64,000 bases of DNA from Deltaproteobacteria bacterium (lineage in GTDB: Bacteria > Desulfobacterota_D > UBA1144 > Nemesobacterales > UBA2774). Below are positions 1 through 8,165 of the stretch, in pieces (position 1 is the stretch's first letter; the number at the start of each line of letters is the position of its first letter). The notes under the pieces were generated by a model. It saw nothing but the letters and a program-made list of their open reading frames with translations. It was not told the origin of the DNA and ran no database searches. The translations under genes were made by a program, and so were the position numbers. The DNA is taken from assembly GCA_040223695.1 (NCBI GenBank), contig JAVKFU010000018.1:1-64000 (forward strand). The letters run 5' to 3'.

Positions 1-1
1 T

Positions 2-142
2 CTCCAGGCCTCTGTTGAGACAGGCTCTTCGTGTACCCTAACCAACAGGGTCAGACAGATAATCGGAAGCTCGGGGGGAGACGGGGACGACCCTGACGAC
101 GACCCCAGACGCTCACGGAAAAGACCGCGCCGGGGGAGATAG
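2..142 (+). CDS. C-terminal end of a beta-rich repeat-domain protein (5' truncated by window)
   Basis: An open frame runs from the window edge to a TAG at 140-142. Its first residues (LQASVETGSSCTLTNRV) align with residues 117-133 of the lipoprotein encoded at 1382-2245 (IQAFSEAGSSCGISNMV): Q-A, GSSC and the S/T-N-x-V spacing are shared. This is the last strand pair of a beta-sandwich-like domain that I recognise only by pattern. The final 25 residues are a charged low-complexity tail, acidic (GDGDDPDDDP) then basic (RRSRKRPRRGR), giving an unusual end. The function of the whole protein is unknown. It lies upstream of bamD on the same strand, but 400 bases and a promoter separate them. Confidence 0.45.
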   Translation, partial: LQASVETGSSCTLTNRVRQIIGSSGGDGDDPDDDPRRSRKRPRRGR

Positions 143-508
143 TAGATTTCCGGCGGAGTGCGATCTTTCGCTGGTTTAAAGGCGTATTGATCCCCTGTAC
201 TTATCTATAAGAATACCGTGCTTAGCACCTTCCAAGAGGCATTTCGTTTAGAGATATAATTGGATTCGTATGCTTATTGTGAAATAGAGTTTTCTAAAAC
301 CGTTGCGAGCAAAAATCCCTCTATTAAAATTCGCAATATAAATTATCCCTTTCCGAATCAACAGGTACTTTGAATAACAACAGGTTTAAAATTTTTTATC
401 GGCATATTTTTTGTATCCCCATTGATTAAAAAACATTTTATATCGAATGGTTAGTGTCATGAATGCCACTGTGGGGTTTGAATCAGGCACGGCGCTTCAA
501 TCAATTAC
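143..508. other. AT-rich intergenic region upstream of bamD
   Basis: No convincing reading frame or structured RNA is seen in these 366 bases. The composition is clearly more AT-rich than the flanking genes, especially 290-440. Only a weak imperfect inverted repeat (AGTGTCATGAATGCCACT, near 451-468) stands out. The bamD promoter follows at 509-538. Confidence 0.5.
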
Positions 509-538
509 TTGACACGGATATTTTTATCAAAATACTAT
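509..538 (+). promoter_or_regulatory. sigma70-type promoter of bamD, leaderless spacing
   Basis: TTGACA (509-514), an 18-base spacer and TACTAT (533-538) match the sigma70 consensus. The bamD ATG at 546 begins only 7 bases after the -10 box, where transcription itself would be expected to start. No Shine-Dalgarno sequence can fit, so the mRNA is predicted to be leaderless. Confidence 0.65.
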
Positions 539-545
539 AGACTGC

Positions 546-1385
546 ATGATGAAGTTAATTTCCCTTCTAATCCTGTCAGCATCGCTGTTGTTCGTAATTA
601 ATTGCGGTTCAAAAAAAGTGCCGAAAGAGATGACGGACGAACAGCTCTATGAGTCGGCAGTCGAGGAGATGACCGCGGACAAGGGCGGTTTCCCCTGGAT
701 ATTCAGGGGAAGGGACTATGATTCGATCTTCGCGTATTTGAAGGAAGTACAGATAAGGTATACATACAGCCCTTATGCGGCGCTTGCGGAGCTCAGGACG
801 GGAGATGTGTTTTTTCAAAGAGGTGATTACGAGCAGGCGGCAATCGAATACGAGGAATTCCTGAAACGTCATCCCGGCCATAAAGAAGCCCCGTATGCAA
901 CCTATCGTCTGGCCCTGTCTTATTATAAAGAAATCAGGAGCCCGGACAGAGACCCTACCTCCACGAGGCAGGCTCTCGAGTGGTTTAACACCTTCGTTGA
1001 AAAATATCCGGATTCCCCCCTTATCGCGGATGCCCGTGAAAAAATAATTAAATGCAGGAATAGACTCGCGAAACGTGAAATATACATAGGCAACTTCTAT
1101 TCAAAGAGAGATAATTATAAAGCCGCCGCAGACAGGTATAAGATAGTAGTTAATGATTATAGCGATACGAACAGGTATGGCGAGGCTTTATATCTTATGG
1201 GAAGAGCGTACGCGAAATCAGACCAGTACGAGCTTGCCCGACAGGCTTTAAACAAGCTTGTTCTGGAATTGCCGAGCGACAATAAATACCACGGTAAAGC
1301 GAGCTCATTATTAAACGACATTCAGGGTAAAACAGCCCCGCCTCCCGAAAATACCGGGGAACAGGGACAGCCGCAGCAAGGATGA
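546..1385 (+). CDS. bamD: Outer membrane assembly lipoprotein, BamD/YfiO family
   Basis: BamD is the essential lipoprotein of the beta-barrel assembly machine, working at the periplasmic face of the outer membrane. Residues 1-19 form a lipoprotein signal and Cys20 is the predicted lipidation site (VINC; Asn at -1 is unusual). Residues about 30-265 hold tandem TPR-like helical repeats typical of BamD (AALAELRTGDVFFQ, YEQAAIEYEEFLKRHP, YPDSPLIADA). The protein is about 280 aa, slightly longer than E. coli BamD, with a Pro/Gln-rich tail. It overlaps the next lipoprotein gene by 4 bases, indicating co-transcription. Other YfiO/YbgF-like TPR lipoproteins are the alternative, but the size and repeat layout favour BamD. 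Confidence 0.85.
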   Translation: MMKLISLLILSASLLFVINCGSKKVPKEMTDEQLYESAVEEMTADKGGFPWIFRGRDYDSIFAYLKEVQIRYTYSPYAALAELRTGDVFFQRGDYEQAAIEYEEFLKRHPGHKEAPYATYRLALSYYKEIRSPDRDPTSTRQALEWFNTFVEKYPDSPLIADAREKIIKCRNRLAKREIYIGNFYSKRDNYKAAADRYKIVVNDYSDTNRYGEALYLMGRAYAKSDQYELARQALNKLVLELPSDNKYHGKASSLLNDIQGKTAPPPENTGEQGQPQQG

Positions 1386-2245
1386 GATTAGCCGTCTGCT
1401 GCTCTGTCATAATTTTTACACTTCTTATCTCCTGCGGAAGCGGTGAAAACCGGGAGATTGAAGAAGCGCTCGACACAAGAACCCGGGCCTTTGAAACAAA
1501 GAACGCCGACCTTTATATGTCACTCATATCACCCGATTACAGGCAGGAAAAGAAAGGGAAAGTGGTAGGGGTGGACGGTATCAAGAGGAATTTTGAAAGT
1601 AACGTTACACTTTTCGACACGCTGGATGTTACAAACAGGGATAGAACTGTTTATACGCAGGGTGACAAGGCTGAGGTTGTACAGATTACCGATGTTTCTG
1701 TGACTCTCGTGGATAGCAGGACTTTTTATATACAGGCTTTTTCCGAAGCGGGCTCATCCTGCGGGATAAGCAATATGGTTTCTCAGAAAATCGAGTCTCC
1801 GGAGCCGCAACGGACGCCGACCCCCGGGGAAACCCCCGCTCCGGAACCCGCGCCATCCCCGGAAAGTAATATGGTTTTGACGCGCCTTGATCCCGGAGCG
1901 GCAGGCGGCATTAGCTCAATAACCCTCACCGGCGCAAAACCCGGTTCTACAGTTCACTTCAGATATTCTGAACGCAGTGGCGGCACAAGGTTATCCGGCG
2001 GTATCTGCGACGGGCAGGTTCTTGGTCTCAACAATGCACAGGCCCTGGGCGGGGGGTCTGCAATTGCCGATACCACGGGAACCGCTACTCTTTATGATAT
2101 CTCAATACCGCCAAATACCGTAAGCAAAAGCAGGTTTAAATTAAATGAGAAAATCGTGCTGGCCAAAAAAGGAGGCAAATGGGTAATAGTAAAAGAATCC
2201 GACGCCGATTTTCTGGAAGGTTTTGTTTTCGGCGGCGGTAACTGA
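1382..2245 (+). CDS. NTF2-like lipoprotein split by a permuted beta-domain
   Basis: Function unknown; exported lipoprotein (signal 1-17, lipobox LLISC, Cys18). Residues about 24-113 and 252-287 read together as one NTF2/SnoaL-like domain: N-terminal helices (EIEEALDTRTRAFETKN), central strands, and the typical closing strand pair (KIVLAKKGGKWVIVKESD). Between Arg113 and Phe252 sit exactly 138 extra residues. They comprise the C-terminal strands of an Ig-like domain (114-138), a Pro/Glu linker (139-161) and then the N-terminal part of the same domain (about 165-251; G-x-K-PGSTVHFRY, LGL-N). The domain is therefore circularly permuted with respect to its normal order, known from the pattern and from the partial gene at 2-142. 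The gene is translationally coupled to bamD. Confidence 0.85.
   Translation: MRLAVCCSVIIFTLLISCGSGENREIEEALDTRTRAFETKNADLYMSLISPDYRQEKKGKVVGVDGIKRNFESNVTLFDTLDVTNRDRTVYTQGDKAEVVQITDVSVTLVDSRTFYIQAFSEAGSSCGISNMVSQKIESPEPQRTPTPGETPAPEPAPSPESNMVLTRLDPGAAGGISSITLTGAKPGSTVHFRYSERSGGTRLSGGICDGQVLGLNNAQALGGGSAIADTTGTATLYDISIPPNTVSKSRFKLNEKIVLAKKGGKWVIVKESDADFLEGFVFGGGN
1715..2134 (+). repeat. In-frame inserted segment bounded by a 6-bp direct repeat
   Basis: AGCAGG occurs at 1715-1720 and again at 2129-2134. Removing 1721-2134 (414 bases, 138 codons) rejoins ...VTLVDSR to FKLNEKIVL... and restores a continuous NTF2-like fold. Joining the end of the insert to its own start (SKSR to TFYIQAF) restores a continuous beta domain. 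Inside it, a near-perfect 13-bp direct repeat (12/13; AGYAATATGGTTT at 1769-1781 and 1865-1877, encoding SNMV twice) brackets the Pro-rich linker. Confidence 0.6.
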
Positions 2246-2261
2246 TAAAAGTAATCTCGTC

Positions 2262-2624
2262 TTATAGACCGAACTGTTTTTCCACCTGTTCCTGCTCTTC
2301 TTTACAGCCAATACATAGCGTGGTTTCCGGTCTTACTTCGAGCCTGTCTTCCGTGATTTCTTCTCCGCAAAGCTCGCAAATGCCGTAGCTCCCGTCCTCG
2401 GTTTTTTGAATTGCCTTGCGGATTTTTTGTATTAATTTTCTTTCCCTGTCGCGTTTCCTCAATTCAATGGATCTGTTTGATTCCGAGAGCGCTCGGTCCA
2501 GGGGATCGGGGAACGTTCCGTCTCCTTCGCTCATTCTCGTGACCGTCTCTTCGGCGATGCCGAGCAATCCCGCCATTTTCTTTATTAGAACTTCCTTGAA
2601 GTGCCTGAGTCTCCGGTTATTCAT
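2262..2624 (-). CDS. DksA/TraR-family C4 zinc-finger transcription factor
   Basis: DksA-type proteins enter the RNA polymerase secondary channel and, with ppGpp, reprogramme transcription. Residues 1-75 are the helical hairpin; its tip carries the DxxDxA signature (D40-P-L-D43-R-A45) needed for activity in E. coli DksA. Residues 83-107 hold the four zinc ligands (C83, C86, C104, C107). At 120 aa it is shorter than E. coli DksA (151 aa) and lacks much of the N-terminal arm. It converges on the lipoprotein gene with a 16-base gap. Its ATG lies 6 bases after a perfect TATAAT. A second paralogue is encoded at 4773-5168. Confidence 0.85.
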   Translation of the reverse strand: MNNRRLRHFKEVLIKKMAGLLGIAEETVTRMSEGDGTFPDPLDRALSESNRSIELRKRDRERKLIQKIRKAIQKTEDGSYGICELCGEEITEDRLEVRPETTLCIGCKEEQEQVEKQFGL

Positions 2625-2630
2625 GGAAAA

Positions 2631-2659
2631 ATTATATCACCTATGGTAAACACTGTAAA
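2631..2659 (-). promoter_or_regulatory. Strong promoter of the DksA-like gene, leaderless spacing
   Basis: On the minus strand TTTACA (2654-2659), a 17-base spacer and TATAAT (2631-2636) match the consensus in 11 of 12 positions. Only 6 bases separate the -10 box from the ATG (2622-2624), so transcription should begin at the start codon. Confidence 0.65.
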
Positions 2660-2797
2660 ACATTAAAAGCCGCCCTAAGTAGCTGCGGGCTGTCAGAGGT
2701 TAATTGCGATATTTCATGTCTCTACGGTTAGAAGTTGTGAAATATTTGGTTAATATTTACGGCATAATTCCAGTGTAGTAACCCGGAGGTACTATAA

Positions 2798-3670
2798 TTG
2801 TTTAAACTTTCTCAACTTACGTTCGAAGTATCCGAAAATGCCGTCTCGTTGCTCTCGGATTTCCTGCTCGGATTGGGGTCCCAGGGGGTGGCCGAAGACA
2901 TAAGGAAAAACGGCATGTACGAGTTATCCGCCTACTTCCCGATGGATGCCGATCTGGATTCCATTATGAAGAATCTCAGGGAGCACATCGCTTTTATCAA
3001 TGACTCCATGCCGGGGACGCACGTCGGAGCTATCAAGGCGGAGCACATCGACAGATCAAGCTGGGAGGTCTGGAGGACGGTATTGGGCAAAGTAAGGGCC
3101 GGAAAAAGAATAGTTATCATTCCGCCCTGGGAGGAACACACCCCTTTGAGAAATGAAATTGTGATAGAGATAAATCCGTCGCTTGCCTTTGGGACCGGAC
3201 ACCACGAAACAACGAGACTATGCATAGTGGCCATTGAGGAGATTGCCGCAAGCGGGGAAGCGGGGAGTATGCTCGATGTAGGGTGCGGGAGCGGTATACT
3301 GTCGATTGCGGCCTCCAAGCTCGGCATTGAAAATATTGCGGGATTCGATACGGATCCTGTGGCAATCTCCGAGTCCAGAAAAAACGCATTGAAAAACTCG
3401 GTAGCAGATAGAATCAGATTCTTTTGCGGCCATATACAGAGCGCGGCAGGTGTGTATGACTTAATTGTCGCTAATGTCTATATGGAGCCTATATTCATGA
3501 TGAGAGAAGAGTTTAAATCGAGGCTCTCTGAAGACGGAAAACTGGTTTTATCCGGCATTCCCCATATAAGAGGGGACGAAGCTGTAAGAGGCCTCGTTAA
3601 AGCGGGATTCATCCTGGATAAGGAATCAAGGGACGGGGATTGGGTGGCCCTTCGGTTCAGGCTCCGTTGA
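2798..3670 (+). CDS. prmA: Ribosomal protein L11 methyltransferase PrmA
   Basis: PrmA trimethylates ribosomal protein L11 using S-adenosylmethionine. The family signature AFGTGHHETT (about residues 128-138) precedes SAM motif I (LDVGCGSGILS, about 158-168) and the post-motif VANVYMEP. The N-terminal 100 residues are the L11-recognition part. At 290 aa it matches the family. The start is TTG at 2798, chosen because GGAGGT at 2785-2790 sits 7 bases upstream and no ATG occurs before the conserved region. mtnA follows 61 bases downstream on the same strand. Confidence 0.93.
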   Translation: MFKLSQLTFEVSENAVSLLSDFLLGLGSQGVAEDIRKNGMYELSAYFPMDADLDSIMKNLREHIAFINDSMPGTHVGAIKAEHIDRSSWEVWRTVLGKVRAGKRIVIIPPWEEHTPLRNEIVIEINPSLAFGTGHHETTRLCIVAIEEIAASGEAGSMLDVGCGSGILSIAASKLGIENIAGFDTDPVAISESRKNALKNSVADRIRFFCGHIQSAAGVYDLIVANVYMEPIFMMREEFKSRLSEDGKLVLSGIPHIRGDEAVRGLVKAGFILDKESRDGDWVALRFRLR

Positions 3671-3731
3671 TAAAAGGGCGCGCTGAAGTAAACTGTTAGC
3701 GAAACCAAGTATTTTTCATAAGGTGGTACTA

Positions 3732-4769
3732 ATGTCCTCATTTAAAACAATAGAGTGGAAAGACGACAAGGTTGTAATGATAGACCAGACGAGGCTTCCC
3801 GGCGAGGAAATATATATCGAATGCGACACCTATGAAGATGTAGCGGAGGCAATAAGGAGCATGGTTATAAGGGGCGCCCCCGCGATAGGCGTCGCGGCCG
3901 GCATGGGTATAGCCCTCGGTGCCCTTAAAACCAGAACGAACGGCAGGGAGGAGTTCGTGTCAGAGGTGAAAAGGGTCTCCGATGTTATATTGGCGACAAG
4001 GCCGACTGCCGTAAATCTTTCCTGGGCTGTGAAGCGAATGCTGAGAACGCTTGACGAGGCTGAGGGGCCCGTGGAGCTTATGAAGGCAAAGTTGGTTGAG
4101 GAAGCGAAGGACATACTGGATGAAGATATCATGACCTGCCGTAACTTGGGGAAAGTAGGGGCCCGGCTGATAAAGGATAACGCGGTCGTGCTGACCCACT
4201 GCAACGCGGGCGCGCTTGCTACCGGAGGCTACGGTACGGCGCTGGGTGTTATAAGGGCCTCCAGGGAGGCGGGGAAGAATATAAGCGTAATAGCGACCGA
4301 AACGAGACCCTTTCTTCAGGGTGCGAGACTCACTGCCTGGGAACTTGACAGGGACGGCATACCCGTTTCATTAATCACTGATAATATGGTGGGTTACATG
4401 ATGAGAAAGGGAATGGTTGACGCGGTTGTTCTGGGAGCCGACAGAATCGCCAGAAACGGCGATGTGGCCAACAAAATAGGGACTTATACAATCTCGGTGT
4501 TGGCGAAGGCCCATAATGTGCCGTTCTATGTGGCCGCGCCCCTTTCCACTGTCGATTATGAGTGCCCCGACGGGGGGCTGATACCTATAGAGGAAAGAAA
4601 TATTAACGAGGTTACTCACATATCGGGCAAAAAAATCGCCCCCGACGTAAGCGTTTTCAATCCGGCTTTCGATATAACTCCGAATGAGAACATAAGCTCC
4701 ATCATAACGGAGAAGGGCATAGCGGAAAGACCTTTCTCGGGAAGTTTGCAGGAGTTGTTTGAAAAATAG
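3732..4769 (+). CDS. mtnA: S-methyl-5-thioribose-1-phosphate isomerase
   Basis: MtnA converts methylthioribose-1-phosphate to methylthioribulose-1-phosphate in methionine salvage. It belongs to the eIF2B-alpha/beta/delta fold. Visible signatures: VIRGAPAIG near the N-terminus, [20 protein letters not shown] with the catalytic Cys, [15 protein letters not shown], and [18 protein letters not shown] with the catalytic Asp. I use the ATG at 3732 rather than GTG at 3723 because AAGGTGG (3719-3725) lies at correct spacing. No other methionine-salvage gene is in the window. The stop codon is 3 bases from that of the convergent DksA-like gene. Confidence 0.95.
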   Translation: MSSFKTIEWKDDKVVMIDQTRLPGEEIYIECDTYEDVAEAIRSMVIRGAPAIGVAAGMGIALGALKTRTNGREEFVSEVKRVSDVILATRPTAVNLSWAVKRMLRTLDEAEGPVELMKAKLVEEAKDILDEDIMTCRNLGKVGARLIKDNAVVLTHCNAGALATGGYGTALGVIRASREAGKNISVIATETRPFLQGARLTAWELDRDGIPVSLITDNMVGYMMRKGMVDAVVLGADRIARNGDVANKIGTYTISVLAKAHNVPFYVAAPLSTVDYECPDGGLIPIEERNINEVTHISGKKIAPDVSVFNPAFDITPNENISSIITEKGIAERPFSGSLQELFEK

Positions 4770-4772
4770 CTT

Positions 4773-5168
4773 TTACTGCCTTTCCAAATCTTCCTGGCAT
4801 GAAAGACATAGTTTGGTGAAGGGCATGGCGGCAAGCCTTTCCTTATCGATTTCCTCTTCGCAGGATTCGCATATCCCGTAGGTTCCGTTCTCTATTCTCT
4901 TGAGCGCATCGTCCACAAGGGTCAGCTTCTCTCTTTCCCTATCCGCCAGCATCAGGGCCAGCTCCCTGTCCCTGTCGCTTGAGGCATGGTCGTAGAAATC
5001 ACCTATATCATGTTTCAGATGGTCGGATTCGGCTCTCATTGACTGAGATACCTCTTTAAGCAGCTCTTTCCGCATCAGCAGCAGCATCTGCCTGATTTCT
5101 TCACGCCAGTCTTTTCTCGGCTTCTTGGTTGCTCTTTTTTTTGGGGTTGCCTTTTTGCTTTTTGCCAT
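4773..5168 (-). CDS. Second DksA/TraR-family zinc-finger protein
   Basis: A DksA-like RNA-polymerase-binding protein of 131 aa. Residues 1-19 are a Lys/Arg-rich leader, 20-95 the helical hairpin, and C100, C103, C121 and C124 the zinc finger (CESC...CLSC). The hairpin tip again has DxxDxA (D57-F-Y-D60-H-A62). It differs from the paralogue at 2262-2624 in its basic N-terminus and longer hairpin, so the two may have different partners or conditions. It is transcribed alone, convergent with mtnA. Confidence 0.85.
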   Translation of the reverse strand: MAKSKKATPKKRATKKPRKDWREEIRQMLLLMRKELLKEVSQSMRAESDHLKHDIGDFYDHASSDRDRELALMLADREREKLTLVDDALKRIENGTYGICESCEEEIDKERLAAMPFTKLCLSCQEDLERQ

Positions 5169-5495
5169 AATAATAAGGGAGTCTCCTTACCGTTTTAATT
5201 GTCAACAGCCATGCCGGTTATCGGTACTATCTATGCGAGTCCCCGGTTATCTTTCAAACACGCTGTTAATTACCTCAGATATTAAATAAAGGCATTATAA
5301 GCCTTATAAAAATATCGAACCGAAGGTGTATTAAGATAAGGCTATAAATACGTTTGTCAAGGGTAATTTTTCCACAAGGCAATTTTCAATTTATTAAAAT
5401 ATGACAGATTCTAAATACTGTGTTTTCAAGGATGGTCGCCTTGCTTAATGGAATATATAACTTAAAATAAGGTACTTTGAGTTGATTTCGCCAAA
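5169..5495. other. AT-rich intergenic region between a dksA-like gene and the symporter
   Basis: These 327 bases hold the divergent promoters of the flanking genes but no frame I would call. TTGACA lies on the minus strand near 5200-5205, but no -10 box is at proper spacing. A small hairpin (AAGGC / GCCTT, 7-base loop, near 5291-5307) is present. Nothing else is recognised. Confidence 0.4.
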
Positions 5496-7049
5496 ATGGA
5501 AAGACCTTTCTTGAGAGCTAGAGATTTATGGAGTACCAGAGCGGGGCTCATTCTTGCGATGGCGGGAAACGCTATCGGGCTGGGGAATTTTCTCCGTTTC
5601 CCCGTCCAGGCCGCTGAAAATGGCGGCGGAGCGTTCATGATTCCCTATATCATTGCATTTTTTATAATAGGGATACCTCTAATGTGGACAGAATGGGCAA
5701 TGGGCAGGTATGGCGGCGCGAGGGGACACGGCACTGCTCCCGCTATATTCAATCTGTTCTGGAAAAGCCCTTTTGCGAAAATCATAGGCGTCTTCGGGCT
5801 GTGGATCCCCCTTGTAGTCGCAATCTACTACATTTACATTGAATCGTGGACACTGGGATACTCGCTTCATTTTCTTCTGGGCACAAGCCCGAAGCTGGCT
5901 CCCGGGACCGATACCGCCGTTGAGTATATGGAGCTTTTCGGAAGCTTTCTGGGCTCGTATATAGGAGCCGGAGGTACGGATATTTTAAGCCCTTCTGTAA
6001 TGGCCTATATAGCCTTCGCGGCAACTTTGCTGATCAATTTCCTCATACTCCTCAAGGGCGTATCGCGCGGAATAGAACGCTTTGCGAAGATTGCGCTTCC
6101 GGCGTTATTCATAATGGCGTTAATCCTTCTTGTAAGGGTCTTGACAATTAAAACGCCGAGCGGCAACGCCCTTCAGGGCTTGAATTTTCTATGGAATCCC
6201 GACTTCAGCGCACTAAGGAGTCCCGGAGTATGGGTTGCTGCCGCGGGACAGATATTCTTTACGCTCAGTCTGGGGTTCGGAGCAATCATTACCTATGCGT
6301 CTTATATAAGACCCGATCAGGATATTGCTCTCTCCGGACTGACGTCCGCTGCCCTTAACGAGACCGCGGAAGTCGTTTTGGGCGGCTCGATCGCAATTCC
6401 GGCGGCTGTGGCGTTTTTCGGGGTCGCGGGAGCCGTATCGATTGCGCAGTCCGGTGCTTTCAGCCTCGGCTTCGTGAGTCTTCCGGCGATTTTCACCAGT
6501 ATGCCCGCAGGTCAATACCTCGGATTCCTCTGGTTTTTGCTTCTTTTCTTCGCGGGTCTTACGTCCTCGGTTGCCATAACCCAGCCCGTAATCGCTTTTT
6601 TCGAGGACGAATTCGGATTGAACAGGGTAAAATCGGTGCTCATTACCATGGGTATTATCATCATAAGCGTTCTGATGGTAATTTTCGTCAATGAAACCCT
6701 TGATGAGTGGGATTTCTGGGCGGGCACAATCGGGATCGTCATATTCGGTCTGCTGGAGATTCTGATATTTATGTGGGCGTTTGGCGGAGAGAACGCATGG
6801 GCTGAAATAAACCGTAAAGGAATAATAAGAGCGCCGAGAATATTTTATTACGTGCTCAGGTACATAACGCCTCTTTTTATGATGGTGCTGATCGGGTGGT
6901 GGGCCACCGAGCTCCTCCCGGGTGAGCTGGAAAAGTCGAGCTGGACTATCTGGCTTGCCAGAATCTACCTGATTGTGCTTTTTATTGTTTTAACGGTACT
7001 GGTTTACATCGCGGACAGGAGGAGGAAGTTAAAGAATAATGGAAGCTGA
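5496..7049 (+). CDS. Neurotransmitter:sodium symporter (NSS/SNF) family transporter
   Basis: A sodium-coupled amino-acid importer of the inner membrane with the LeuT fold and about 11-12 transmembrane helices over 517 aa. The unwound TM1 sodium/substrate site is clear near residues 23-37 ([15 protein letters not shown]), followed by the family's [10 protein letters not shown]. No good Shine-Dalgarno precedes the ATG. The next gene overlaps it by 11 bases and encodes a MetS-type small subunit, so the pair resembles the MetPS methionine/alanine uptake system. The substrate cannot be read from sequence; methionine or another neutral amino acid is an inference from the partner. Confidence 0.93.
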   Translation: MERPFLRARDLWSTRAGLILAMAGNAIGLGNFLRFPVQAAENGGGAFMIPYIIAFFIIGIPLMWTEWAMGRYGGARGHGTAPAIFNLFWKSPFAKIIGVFGLWIPLVVAIYYIYIESWTLGYSLHFLLGTSPKLAPGTDTAVEYMELFGSFLGSYIGAGGTDILSPSVMAYIAFAATLLINFLILLKGVSRGIERFAKIALPALFIMALILLVRVLTIKTPSGNALQGLNFLWNPDFSALRSPGVWVAAAGQIFFTLSLGFGAIITYASYIRPDQDIALSGLTSAALNETAEVVLGGSIAIPAAVAFFGVAGAVSIAQSGAFSLGFVSLPAIFTSMPAGQYLGFLWFLLLFFAGLTSSVAITQPVIAFFEDEFGLNRVKSVLITMGIIIISVLMVIFVNETLDEWDFWAGTIGIVIFGLLEILIFMWAFGGENAWAEINRKGIIRAPRIFYYVLRYITPLFMMVLIGWWATELLPGELEKSSWTIWLARIYLIVLFIVLTVLVYIADRRRKLKNNGS

Positions 7050-7218
7050 CGCGCTTGTTTTTATGTTAACAGCATGGGGGTTCACGCTGGGTCTTCTGGC
7101 TTTCTGTGTAGTAATGCTGATTAGGAACCCGCAGATCGTTTCTGTTCTCACAAATAACGCAAATAATAAAGAAGCGGTCGGTGAGCCCGGGGCAAAAGAA
7201 GAGAAGAAGACCGAATAA
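7039..7218 (+). CDS. MetS-type small subunit of NSS transporter
   Basis: A 59-aa protein with one N-terminal transmembrane helix (about residues 7-28; [17 protein letters not shown]) and a charged, Lys/Glu-rich cytosolic tail. This single-helix-plus-tail layout directly downstream of an NSS gene is that of the MetS family, required with MetP for methionine uptake in Corynebacterium. The ATG lies inside the last codons of the symporter gene (11-base overlap), with the purine-rich GGAGGAAG of that gene (7021-7028) serving as ribosome-binding site, so translation should be coupled. Confidence 0.75.
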   Translation: MEADALVFMLTAWGFTLGLLAFCVVMLIRNPQIVSVLTNNANNKEAVGEPGAKEEKKTE

Positions 7219-7343
7219 ATTTGCGGCTTCTAAAGCGGGGACGTTCACCGCACTCTTATTATCGCGAACACTTCTGCCCCGCCCTTCGTAAGCGCGCTTG
7301 TCCCCGTCTTGGCGCGTGTACTTGCCCCCTGATTTAATAAAGA

Positions 7344-8141
7344 CTACTGCTTGTAAAACTCCTTCTCCCATTTCTTGTGTCTTACTTCCGCTTCCCTTAT
7401 CAGAGGGGCAAAGGATGCCGCGTTGATAAGGAAGTTGTTCAAAAGACTGAACGGGAACATTACGGGGCGCACGAAATCCACGAAGAGCACGGCCCTGAAT
7501 CCGTCCGTGTCGTTCCATACCTCGTGCTCGAAAGTGTCGTCGAATATTATGCTGTCCCCCTCATCCCAGTGAGTTATCGTATCCTCAATCCGGATCCGGC
7601 ATTTTTCCTTCGGTTCGGGAACTATCAACCCCAGATGATAGCGCAGAACTCCGTTATAAGGGCCCTTGTGCGCCGGGATGTGTTTCTTGGGGGCGAGGAT
7701 CGAAAAGAAAGCCGTCTTCATTCCGGGGATTTTTTTCAATAAACGTGTAGTTTCCGGGCATCTCTTGGAGTTTTCCTCACTCTCAAGCCCGTAACCGGCG
7801 AGAAAATAGGTTTTCCAGAGATTATCAGTGGTGATTGTCTTTACATCTTCCATGATGTCGTGAAAATTGGGGAGTTCGTCTTTACGCACCATTACCTGAT
7901 CGAGTTCCTCGCGTATTTTCTTCCACTCGCTTTCAAGTCCAGCCACCCATGGGAATGTCGATTTCTCGTATAGAGAAATGTTGCCGTTTTTCGCGAAGCG
8001 GACATTTGTGGCTTCAACCAGCTTTATGAACAGCGACATCAAGCCCGGCATATACTCTTTGGTTTCATAATCGGGCTTGGGCATCTTGCCGTTGCCGTTT
8101 CCACCCTGAATGTTTGCAGAATCCTGTCTTTTCTCTTCCAT
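7344..8141 (-). CDS. Aspartyl/asparaginyl beta-hydroxylase-family dioxygenase
   Basis: Fe(II)/2-oxoglutarate-dependent oxygenase of 265 aa. The family core is visible: HIPAHKGPYNGVLRYHLGL with the first iron-ligand region, WDEGDSIIFDDTFEHEVWN with the second His, and a downstream Arg (FRAVLFVDFVRP) for 2-oxoglutarate. Bacterial members include LpxO, which 2-hydroxylates lipid A acyl chains. It is the last gene of a three-gene operon with a CDP-alcohol phosphotransferase (24-base gap) and a cytidylyltransferase, which supports a lipid or envelope substrate over a protein one. A short hydrophobic stretch (about 228-247) may associate with the membrane. Confidence 0.85.
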   Translation of the reverse strand: MEEKRQDSANIQGGNGNGKMPKPDYETKEYMPGLMSLFIKLVEATNVRFAKNGNISLYEKSTFPWVAGLESEWKKIREELDQVMVRKDELPNFHDIMEDVKTITTDNLWKTYFLAGYGLESEENSKRCPETTRLLKKIPGMKTAFFSILAPKKHIPAHKGPYNGVLRYHLGLIVPEPKEKCRIRIEDTITHWDEGDSIIFDDTFEHEVWNDTDGFRAVLFVDFVRPVMFPFSLLNNFLINAASFAPLIREAEVRHKKWEKEFYKQ

Positions 8142-8165
8142 TTGACGGTCCTTCCGTTGAAGATT

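Noticed and set aside
7219-7343. Possible terminator between the MetS-like gene and the beta-hydroxylase gene
   Set aside because: GC-rich repeats of GGGGACG/GTCCCCGTC are present but do not form a compact hairpin followed by a T-run.
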